Origin: JBCDBH01 sp039184055
GTDB taxonomy: Bacteria > Acidobacteriota > Thermoanaerobaculia > Multivoradales > J023
Direction: 5' to 3'
Assembly: GCA_039184055.1 (NCBI GenBank)
Contig: JBCDBH010000079.1
Location: 1-18,711 of the forward strand
DNA: 18,711 bases
In this document: positions 7,176 through 17,691 of the stretch, one piece after another
Layout of the letters: each line of letters starts with the position of its first letter
Numbering within the stretch: position 1 is the stretch's first letter
Notes under the pieces: generated by a model
The model's database searches: none
The model's input: only the letters and a program-made list of their open reading frames with translations
What the model was told of the DNA's origin: nothing
Position numbers and translations under genes: made by a program

Positions 7176-8774
7176 GTGACACGTGGAAGGAGGTCATCGT
7201 CCGAGCAGAACCGTAATCTGAAAATCGCCGGGTGTCTTGCCGTTTTCATCACGCTGTTCGGCGTTCTCGCTTGGTGGCTGGCGCCACAGGTGGAGCGTCA
7301 ACGCATCGAAGCCACCTCTGATGTGGGTGAGCTGAAAGGCGAGATCGTGGTCGATATCGATCCGTGGATCGGTTACGGCGTGCTCTGCTCGGATGCCTTT
7401 CGACAGAACCTCCGGCGTGTCGGATATGCCTGGACCTGTCACAACGACGGTGGTGACTATCCGGAACGACTGAGACGTCTGGCTGCCGGCGAGAGTCAGC
7501 TCGCGGTGATCACGGTCGACGCATATCTTTTGAATGGCGGGCAATACGACTTCCCGGGCGTGCAGATTTTCGTCATCGACGAGTCGAAGGGAGGCGACGC
7601 GATCGCCTGTTGGCAAGATCGTATTGCCGGTATCGACGACTTGAAAAACGAAACCGGATGGAAGATCGCCTTCACTCCGGGCTCACCGAGCCATCAGCTT
7701 CTACGCTCGATGGCGAACGATTTTGGGATTCGTACGCTCCTGTCAGCGGTGGGGGATTGGCGGGTCGAGACCAATGGCTCGGGTGAGGCCTTGCGTCGGC
7801 TCGTGGATCGCGACGTCGCCTGTGCCGTCTTGTGGCAACCAGATGTCGCGAGAGCGTTGTCCCAGGAGGGAATTCACGTCATCCACTCATCGGCGGTGAC
7901 CAACAAGGTGATCGTGGACGTTCTTTTGGTCGGTCGCGATTTCGCCGCCGACAACCGGTCGATCGTGCGCAGTGTGACACGTGAGTACTTCACCACCCTG
8001 CGGTCGTTTCGGGACAATCCGGAACAGCACCGCGAAGAGTTGAAGGACTTCGTGCAGGAGTATGGTGATTTCGACCCGAGTGACGAGCAGCTCGCTTCGA
8101 TGTTCGAGGGGGTCGCCTGGGTCAACCTGCGGGACAACGCCGAGGCGTGGTTGGGCGTGGGTGGCGCGAATCGCTATTTTGGTCTGGAAGAGGCTCACCG
8201 CTTCGCCTTGGAGATCATTCGAGCGGAAGAAGGACGAGAGAGGTTCCTCGCCGATTTCCAACCGGCGGAAGTCATCTGGTCCGAGCCCGTTCGTGATCTG
8301 TACCTGGCGTCGGGAGCGTACGATGCCGCACAGGGAGCCGACACGGTGACCGAGCCTTTGACCCTTCCATTCGAACCCTTGCCGGCGGCGGAATGGGATC
8401 GGCTCAGGGCGGTCGGTACGCTGAAAGGGCGAGACATCGTATTCGAGCGTGGTAGCACCACCGAGCTCAACTATCGCAGTCGAGAGGGAATCGATCAGGC
8501 TATGGAAGACCTGGGTCGATACCCTCGATTTCGTATCGAGCTTCGGGTCAGCCATCAGGAGAGTGGTGATGTCGAGGCGAAGCAGCGTGCCGCCCTAGAG
8601 CGCGGCGAGACGGTGCGGCAGTATTTGATCGACCAATTCGATCTCGATGAAGACCGTCTACGCGTTATCGTGCAGTCTCCCGATCAACGTCGGATGCGTC
8701 CCGGTGAACGTTTCAAAGCATGGGAAGCACGGTTGCGCCAGGTCGAGATCACTCTCATGACGGCACCGCTTTAG
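7176..8774 (+). CDS. Membrane-anchored binding-protein-like protein with degenerate OmpA-like C terminus
   Basis: From a GTG at 7176 this would be 532 residues. A short basic tail is followed by one membrane segment at about residues 15-36 (IAGCLAVFITLFGVLAWWLA), then a periplasmic binding-protein-like domain at about 50-390 (GYGVLCSDAFRQNLRRVGY, LAAGESQLAVITVDAYLL, WKIAFTPGSPSHQLLRSM). The last 110 residues resemble an OmpA domain: HQES replaces the usual HTD, placing Glu462 where Asp is normal; Arg476 is kept in ALERGETV; and RLRQVEI replaces NRRVEI. Wall binding may therefore be weakened or lost. The start is uncertain: a near-perfect Shine-Dalgarno at 7187-7194 lies downstream of the GTG with no ATG, GTG or TTG in frame after it. 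The frame is open into the preceding gene, so overlap is also possible. The next gene starts two bases after this stop. Confidence 0.72.
   Translation: MTRGRRSSSEQNRNLKIAGCLAVFITLFGVLAWWLAPQVERQRIEATSDVGELKGEIVVDIDPWIGYGVLCSDAFRQNLRRVGYAWTCHNDGGDYPERLRRLAAGESQLAVITVDAYLLNGGQYDFPGVQIFVIDESKGGDAIACWQDRIAGIDDLKNETGWKIAFTPGSPSHQLLRSMANDFGIRTLLSAVGDWRVETNGSGEALRRLVDRDVACAVLWQPDVARALSQEGIHVIHSSAVTNKVIVDVLLVGRDFAADNRSIVRSVTREYFTTLRSFRDNPEQHREELKDFVQEYGDFDPSDEQLASMFEGVAWVNLRDNAEAWLGVGGANRYFGLEEAHRFALEIIRAEEGRERFLADFQPAEVIWSEPVRDLYLASGAYDAAQGADTVTEPLTLPFEPLPAAEWDRLRAVGTLKGRDIVFERGSTTELNYRSREGIDQAMEDLGRYPRFRIELRVSHQESGDVEAKQRAALERGETVRQYLIDQFDLDEDRLRVIVQSPDQRRMRPGERFKAWEARLRQVEITLMTAPL
7187..7194 (+). 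promoter_or_regulatory. Strong Shine-Dalgarno without a matching start codon
   Basis: AAGGAGGT is the best ribosome binding site in the window, yet the in-frame codons after it are TCA TCG TCC GAG CAG AAC CGT AAT CTG, with no canonical start. The nearest in-frame near-start is CTG at 7218, which is 23 bases away and too far. Either the site is accidental, an unusual start is used, or a base was changed. Confidence 0.5.
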
Positions 8775-8776
8775 AC

Positions 8777-9601
8777 ATGGAAAACACGGGTTTGGAGAGG
8801 GAGACACCACCGCCGGCGGTCGAAGCTTTGAGCACGACGGCCCAGCGTCGTCATGTCAGGACAGAAATCTTGAACAACCCCCTGACGTTGTTTCCTCCGA
8901 TCGGAGGCGCATTGCTGATGATCGTCGACCTGATGATGTGGGGTGGTCTCGGTACCTTGGGGCTCGTCGGGTTGGGGGGGATCGGGACCGGAGCGCTGAG
9001 CTTGCTGGCGGATCTCGGATTTCGCCGACACGACTATGCGTCCAAGTACTACCGCGATTACCAGAAGAAGCTCCGTGAGCGAGCCCGAGACATGGCGGCG
9101 TATCTCGAACCGGAGCTGCGTCGGCTCGATTGTGACCGTGGCGCCGATCAGGTACTGAGGTTGGTGACCCTATTCGAGACCTTCCGGGAAATCGTCCGCG
9201 ACAAATTCCGCAAAGACGACGTTACGTACGACCGCTTCTCGGGGACAGCCGAGGCTTTCTTCGTCGCCTCCTTGGGCAAGTTACAGAATGTGCTCAGCCA
9301 ACTTCGCATCGTCGCATCGATCGATCCCGAATATGTGCAGCGGTACGAAGGCGACGACGAGGTCGATTTGAGCGAGCGGTTGAACGTCAGACAGGCGGCC
9401 GAAACACAGATCAGAGAATCACTTGCCGATATCGACAGAGCCATAAACGGTTTTACCGTGCTCTCCGGTCAGATTGCCGGGGTGAACGACTTTATTCAGC
9501 AAGATGACTTCGAAGACTTGATGGTCGACATGGGAGCGCTGGCGAGCACCGCGCATCTTCTGGTCAACGAGAACGAGCTCACGGCCGTCTCCGGTCTGTA
9601 G
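8777..9601 (+). CDS. Inner-membrane protein with helical hairpin and long helical domain, function unknown
   Basis: This 274-residue protein has a cytoplasmic-looking N terminus of 38 residues, a Gly-rich double membrane helix at about residues 39-80, and then roughly 190 residues of charged, mostly helical sequence (ARDMAAYLEPELRRLD, LRLVTLFETFREIVRDKF). The arrangement recalls XpaC/5-bromo-4-chloroindolyl phosphate hydrolysis family proteins, which often sit near TelA-type genes, but I cannot confirm membership. The start at 8777 is chosen because it lies two bases after the upstream stop; there is no good Shine-Dalgarno, so translational coupling is likely. The frame also opens earlier at 8720, inside the previous gene, without protein-like content. 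Being last in the operon, it probably forms the inner-membrane base of whatever the preceding three proteins build. Confidence 0.7.
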   Translation: MENTGLERETPPPAVEALSTTAQRRHVRTEILNNPLTLFPPIGGALLMIVDLMMWGGLGTLGLVGLGGIGTGALSLLADLGFRRHDYASKYYRDYQKKLRERARDMAAYLEPELRRLDCDRGADQVLRLVTLFETFREIVRDKFRKDDVTYDRFSGTAEAFFVASLGKLQNVLSQLRIVASIDPEYVQRYEGDDEVDLSERLNVRQAAETQIRESLADIDRAINGFTVLSGQIAGVNDFIQQDDFEDLMVDMGALASTAHLLVNENELTAVSGL

Positions 9602-9663
9602 AGGCACCAGCGCAGCTCGAGACCACCGTGATCGCTCACTGGCGGATCTCGGACGGCGCGGCG

Positions 9664-9669
9664 TATGAT
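9664..9669 (+). promoter_or_regulatory. Possible -10 element for the tricorn-like protease
   Basis: TATGAT matches the -10 consensus in five of six positions and lies 53 bases before the ATG, in the 121-base gap after the four-gene operon. No good -35 is seen 16-18 bases upstream, so an activator or a different sigma factor may be needed, or the match may be chance. Confidence 0.3.
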
Positions 9670-9722
9670 TGAGGCCCCTGTAAGACGCCACGGGTCCAAT
9701 CTCGACACATCGGAGGTTCAGC

Positions 9723-13019
<3,297 letters not shown>

Positions 13020-13047
13020 TCTTCACGTAGCTTCGGCCTGTCCCGTT

Positions 13048-13110
13048 CCACGCTTGCGTCGATCCCGGGCTCGTTCCGGTTTGGTCTCGGTGACCCTGAC
13101 GCAAGCGTGG
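13048..13110. repeat. 13-bp perfect inverted repeat downstream of the protease gene
   Basis: CCACGCTTGCGTC (13048-13060) and GACGCAAGCGTGG (13098-13110) are exact inverted copies separated by 37 bases. The repeat begins 28 bases after the protease stop. There is no U-tract after it, so if it ends transcription it is not a standard intrinsic terminator; it could also protect the message end or be a dispersed repeat. Confidence 0.65.
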
Positions 13111-13637
13111 GACTGCCTCACGCCTCATGGACGTGTCGAGGATCAAGATCGTCACCCGCGAAAGAGAAGGGGAAAAGTAGAGTAAGCGGAACTGGCCTTG
13201 CAATCTTTTTGGTGGGTTGGTGATAGATTATTGAAGATGTGTTTCAAGTTGGATTTCCTCTCGAGAAATCTAACGATTCATTGCATGTGGGTTGTGGCAA
13301 ACATTAGGAAGCGATCCGTAGTTGGACGTCAGAGTATGTATCGAGACTCTCCTTTTCGAGGCGTGACCGCTGGGTCCGCTCCTTTGCGTTTCCATCCAAC
13401 AGCTTGACCGCCCCTGCACCTGAGGTTCGAGTTCCTGGGACGATGAGACCTGCTCACCTGCGGTGTCTCGAGTCGTGTGTCTAGATTTCGGCCCCGATTT
13501 GAGCACGCCGACACCGTGCTGTCGCCTGAAAGAGGGAAGTCGAGTGGAACCGATCGATATCGATGGCTCCACCCACTACAAGCCGCACGTCAACGTGCTC
13601 GATTCGACCCGTGCATGTCGAGTACATGCCCTTCTCT
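13111..13637. other. Long gene-free leader region before the RHS-type gene
   Basis: Together with the inverted repeat this makes about 630 bases without a credible gene between the protease stop and the GTG at 13650. Bases near 13195-13330 are clearly richer in A and T than the rest of the window, as expected for a promoter region or acquired DNA. TTGCAA (13198-13203) and TTGAAG (13231-13236) are partial -35 matches, but neither has a convincing -10 at 16-18 bases. Short frames here show no protein-like content. Confidence 0.5.
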
Positions 13638-13643
13638 CAGGAG
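13638..13643 (+). promoter_or_regulatory. Ribosome binding site fixing the GTG start of the RHS-type gene
   Basis: CAGGAG is followed after six bases by GTG at 13650, which opens directly into a signal peptide. The ATGs at 13563 and 13626 in the same frame lack such a site and would put a non-signal stretch in front. Confidence 0.7.
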
Positions 13644-13649
13644 TACACA

Positions 13650-16600
13650 GTGAACAGCAATCTCTCCTTTCGGGGCGTCGCTCCCGCTCTAGGTCTGGTG
13701 TTGCTCGCGGTATCGATCATCACATCGGCCAGCCCCGCGATCGCCACCTTCCAGTACGCGGACTTGGTCGCTGAACGGAATCTCGCGACCGAGGGCCGTG
13801 GCACCGAAACCTTTGCCTACGGTGCCGACCGGATCAACCGTTTCAATGGCGCGCTCGCTTATTCAGCGTCGCTCGGCGACCGTTACCCGGTCGGTAGTCG
13901 GCTCAGCTACAGCCTTGGTTTGGAGCACAGCTCGAGCCTGTGGCGCTTCGACACCAGTGGTGGCACTGTCACCGCTGTGCTCGACGAGCGCTTCGACGCC
14001 GGGGCCGGCTGGGGCCTTTCGTTCGGCGAGCTCCATGCCCCGTCGACCGCGATCAATCCGAGTCAGTTCTGGGTCTATCGTTCGTCGAAAGGCACCATTT
14101 CGCGCTTCTACCAGACCCTCGAAGACGGTGATCCGGTGGTGTTCAACACCTTCTACACCCGGGATGGCTCCTATCTTCGGCTAACCGTGAACGGCACCGA
14201 GGCGGTGGTCGCATCGACCGATGGTGTCGAGAGGGTTTTCGATCAGCAGACCGGTGGTGACTGGCTCTTTGGTGAGCAACGCGACAACTTCGGCAACAGC
14301 TTGACCGTCACCTACACCGCCACCGAGCGGCAGATCACCGACAGTCACGGACGCTCGCACAAGATCGTGCTGCAGGCGGATCCGAGTGGTTCGGGTGGTC
14401 AGGTGATCGATCGTGTTGAGCTCGCCGCGTTTGGTGGCACGGTCGCCGTCTACGATCTGACCTATACGACCGCGACGATCGATCTACCGTCACAAGACAC
14501 GGATCCGGCGACGCCGGCACAGCAGACGGTAGCCTTGTTGTCGTCGGTGAGCTATCCCGATGGTCAGGTGATGACCTTCGCCTACCACTCGACCGCTGGC
14601 TCCGTTCCGCACTCGGGCCGACTGGCGACCGTCGGTCTCACCACGGGTGGCTTTCTCGACTACACCTACCAGGTGGTCGAGCTCCCCAAGGTCAATGGTG
14701 CGCTCCACACGGCTGATGTCGTCGGTGTCTCCCACCGGGTTGCGCGTTGGCCTGTGGGTGGCCCGAAGGCGATCTACGGGGCCTGGCAGTTCGATATGTC
14801 GCTCGACCGGGACCGCGACACGCCTACCAATCTCAAACCACGAGAGCTCACCACCCGGGTGACCTATCCGGACGGGTTCTATCGCGACTACAAGCACTCG
14901 GCGTTCGCGGGTGGAGATCCGGCCAACGATCACAGCCCACCGATCAACTTCTTCTTGCGTGACTATGCTTTTCCGTTTTCGAAGATGCTCGCCGTGCCCG
15001 GTGATACCTACTTCGATCACGAGCTGGTCTATGACGCCGGTGGTCAGCTGATTCGTACCGAGCGGATTCGTTACCAGTCGGGGCCTTGTGCCGGCTGCTG
15101 GGATCAGCATCCACAGCAGAGCGGCACCATGAAGGTCTACCAGGACGGTAGTGGTCTCACCGAAACCGAGGCGTTTGGCTCGGCAGCTGGGTTGGGTCGT
15201 TTTGGCGCCGTCCATAGTTGGGATAGCACCGGCACGCCGGCAACCCGCACCACGATCTACACCTATGCCCACGGCATTCCGGCGGCAACCGCACCCTGGG
15301 TCGCCACTGGATGGACGGAGAAGACCGTCAGCCAGGGAACCGAGTCGAAGAAGGTGCAGCGCTGTGTCGATTCGATGACGGGTTTGGTGACGCGTAAGCG
15401 CACGTTGATCGGCTCTGTGCCGGCTGCGCATGACCTCGTCGAGACCTATGCGCACCATGCCTCGGGAAACCCCTCGGTGACTCGTTTCTATGGTGGTGAT
15501 ACTCAGACGTTGGCTACTGGTGCCCTTTGCTCGCTCAGTCTGCCGAGCCAGGAACAATACGCTAGCTATCGCAACTATCAACACGGCGCCCTCTCTTCCG
15601 AGGGATGGCGCGACGCCTCCGGTGGTGTCTTCCTCGAGACCTACACGGCGACCATCGATCTCAACACCGGTCTGGTGGCGAGCCGTGCCGGTGCCGATGG
15701 TTTTACCTGGACGTATAACTACGATGTGTCGGGTCGACGCATTTTGGCCAGCCCACCGATCGGTCACGGCGGCACCGAGGTCACGACCTACCAGCCTGCA
15801 GTCTCAGGGTCGAGTCTCGCAACGACTACGGTTGTCATTACAGCCGCCGATGGAACGACGGAGCTGAACAAGAACGAGACTCAGGTCGACGAATTTGGCA
15901 GGGTTACGCAAGGTAAGCGCTGGACATCAGCCGGTTGGATCGCGGTAACCAGTACATACGACGCTTCTGGCCGCCTGGTGCAATCGACCACGCCTGGTGG
16001 AATCACCAAGTGGCTTGCCTTCGATCCGTTCGGACGCGCGACCACGGTTCGGCCTCCTGAGGGTGCGAGTCATGATCGGACGTTCGCGTTCTCGGGTCGT
16101 GCCATTACCGAGACGGTGAAAATCGGTAAACAGTGGGATCCGATCACCAACAACGTGGTCGAAATCGACCGATCGATCACCACGACCCGCGACCGTTTCG
16201 GCCATCGGCGCCAACAACACATCGCTGATGCCGATGGCGAGCAGCGTACCGAGACCTACACCGTCGGGCTCGACGGCTCGATACGGACGACAGTCATCAC
16301 GGACGGTACGACCACCGATACCCTCACAGTTGCCGACCTCACTGACAATCGAGGTTTTCAGGTGCAGACGGCGACAGGGAGTCCGATCACCGGCTACGAC
16401 GCGATCGGCAACCGCACCACGGTCGATTTCGGGCAGGGTACGGTAGCTCGAGTTTTTGACCGCGCCGGACGTCTGCTGGAGGAGAGTGAAGGAACCGTCG
16501 GGGGGGCGTTGTGGACGCAAAACGTCTACGCGTCGACCAGCGTTGGCATCGATTACAAGGGTGGCAAGCTGGTTTCGAGCTTGCGAGTCAATCGCGACGT

Positions 16601-17669
16601 TCCGCACTTCACGAGCGGAAGTGTGGTGTATGTCGAGGATCTCTACGCTTACACGGGTGACGGTGGCTCGCTCGCCGAGCTTCGCACCACGGTGAGCACC
16701 GATACCCAGACCATCGTGTCCTTTGTCACGAGTCGCAGTGTCGACAATACGGGCGAAGTCTCGAGCATGACGTTTCCGGATTGTGATCCGGCCTACAACG
16801 ACACCTTCTCGCTATGCACGCCACGTCATGTACGCACCATGACGACCGAGAGCGACTACGGTGAGTTGGAGCGTTTCTATGGCACGGTAAACGGAGTCAA
16901 CGAGCCCTGGATCGACGGCGTGGTGCGTGACAGCGCCGGCCGCATCACTGAAACCACGCTCGGCAATGGCCTGGTCGAGACTCGTACCCCGCACAACAGC
17001 GGTCGAGGTCGGCTCGAACGTCTGACCCTCTTCCAAGCGGGCAGCGGCACTCTTTACGACAGTGGCAACGCTCAGTACGACGCACTCGGAAAGCTGGTCA
17101 AGCTGGGCACGCAGAGGCGTGTCTCCGATAACGCCTACAAGCTCGAGATCCAGCAACTACCGGCTCCTGGTACCGCGCCGTCCGCGCCACCCACGCCACA
17201 GGTCGACTACCTGGGCCAGCTGACGCGTCGTTCCTACAGTCTGCCGTATCGTTGGGATCCGACCTCGGCGTTCAAGGAGAACGTTACCGAGGTGCTGGTC
17301 TATGGCCCTGGCAACCGTCGGGTCTGGACGCGGAAATTCAACGATTACCAGGCTTCGACCTACCGTAACTCGATCGACCGGTGGTATCTGATCGATCCCT
17401 CGGGGCGTCAGGTACGCGAAGCCGATGCGATTACGTATTACGCCGGCACGACGCCGCAGTGGTCGAACGCCCAGATCAACGGTGTCTGGTTCTCGATCGA
17501 TCTAGCCGAGGACGACATCTACTTCGAGGGTGGTTTGATCGGTAGGACCGATGACCGAGCGAATTCCCCTGCCCGGATCTTCCTGCATCGTGACTTCTTC
17601 AACCGCTTATTCGCCGAGTCTTCGGCGAGCGGAACGGTCGAAATCATCAATGGCGCATTGCTGCACTGA
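13650..17669 (+). CDS. Exported RHS/YD-repeat protein
   Basis: This 1339-residue protein is exported by a Sec signal peptide (residues 1-32, cleavage after AIA). The N-terminal part (FNGALAYSASLGDRYPVG) resembles the front of secreted RHS proteins. YD-type repeats follow, for example YDASGRLVQST (about 769), FDPFGRATTVRPP, YDAIGNRTTVDFG (about 916), FDRAGRLLEES and YDALGKLVKLG (about 1143). Such repeats build a hollow beta-shell. The usual RHS core ending, a DHLGS-like motif followed by a YDPxxGRFL-type motif and a variable toxin tip, is not present; the protein stops 25 residues after RIFLHRDFF. It may be a shell without cargo, a surface adhesin, or a truncated relative. No toxin or immunity gene is recognisable next to it; another exported protein begins 22 bases downstream. 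Confidence 0.85.
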   Translation: MNSNLSFRGVAPALGLVLLAVSIITSASPAIATFQYADLVAERNLATEGRGTETFAYGADRINRFNGALAYSASLGDRYPVGSRLSYSLGLEHSSSLWRFDTSGGTVTAVLDERFDAGAGWGLSFGELHAPSTAINPSQFWVYRSSKGTISRFYQTLEDGDPVVFNTFYTRDGSYLRLTVNGTEAVVASTDGVERVFDQQTGGDWLFGEQRDNFGNSLTVTYTATERQITDSHGRSHKIVLQADPSGSGGQVIDRVELAAFGGTVAVYDLTYTTATIDLPSQDTDPATPAQQTVALLSSVSYPDGQVMTFAYHSTAGSVPHSGRLATVGLTTGGFLDYTYQVVELPKVNGALHTADVVGVSHRVARWPVGGPKAIYGAWQFDMSLDRDRDTPTNLKPRELTTRVTYPDGFYRDYKHSAFAGGDPANDHSPPINFFLRDYAFPFSKMLAVPGDTYFDHELVYDAGGQLIRTERIRYQSGPCAGCWDQHPQQSGTMKVYQDGSGLTETEAFGSAAGLGRFGAVHSWDSTGTPATRTTIYTYAHGIPAATAPWVATGWTEKTVSQGTESKKVQRCVDSMTGLVTRKRTLIGSVPAAHDLVETYAHHASGNPSVTRFYGGDTQTLATGALCSLSLPSQEQYASYRNYQHGALSSEGWRDASGGVFLETYTATIDLNTGLVASRAGADGFTWTYNYDVSGRRILASPPIGHGGTEVTTYQPAVSGSSLATTTVVITAADGTTELNKNETQVDEFGRVTQGKRWTSAGWIAVTSTYDASGRLVQSTTPGGITKWLAFDPFGRATTVRPPEGASHDRTFAFSGRAITETVKIGKQWDPITNNVVEIDRSITTTRDRFGHRRQQHIADADGEQRTETYTVGLDGSIRTTVITDGTTTDTLTVADLTDNRGFQVQTATGSPITGYDAIGNRTTVDFGQGTVARVFDRAGRLLEESEGTVGGALWTQNVYASTSVGIDYKGGKLVSSLRVNRDVPHFTSGSVVYVEDLYAYTGDGGSLAELRTTVSTDTQTIVSFVTSRSVDNTGEVSSMTFPDCDPAYNDTFSLCTPRHVRTMTTESDYGELERFYGTVNGVNEPWIDGVVRDSAGRITETTLGNGLVETRTPHNSGRGRLERLTLFQAGSGTLYDSGNAQYDALGKLVKLGTQRRVSDNAYKLEIQQLPAPGTAPSAPPTPQVDYLGQLTRRSYSLPYRWDPTSAFKENVTEVLVYGPGNRRVWTRKFNDYQASTYRNSIDRWYLIDPSGRQVREADAITYYAGTTPQWSNAQINGVWFSIDLAEDDIYFEGGLIGRTDDRANSPARIFLHRDFFNRLFAESSASGTVEIINGALLH

Positions 17670-17691
17670 GCCACGGAAGGGAAAACGAACG

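Noticed and set aside
13463..13774. 103-codon plus-strand frame overlapping the start of the RHS-type gene
   Set aside because: It runs in another frame across the signal-peptide coding region, with no protein-like features.
14490..15767. 425-codon minus-strand open frame inside the RHS-type gene
   Set aside because: Antisense shadow of a long G+C-rich gene; no signal peptide, motif or start context, while the plus frame has clear YD repeats.
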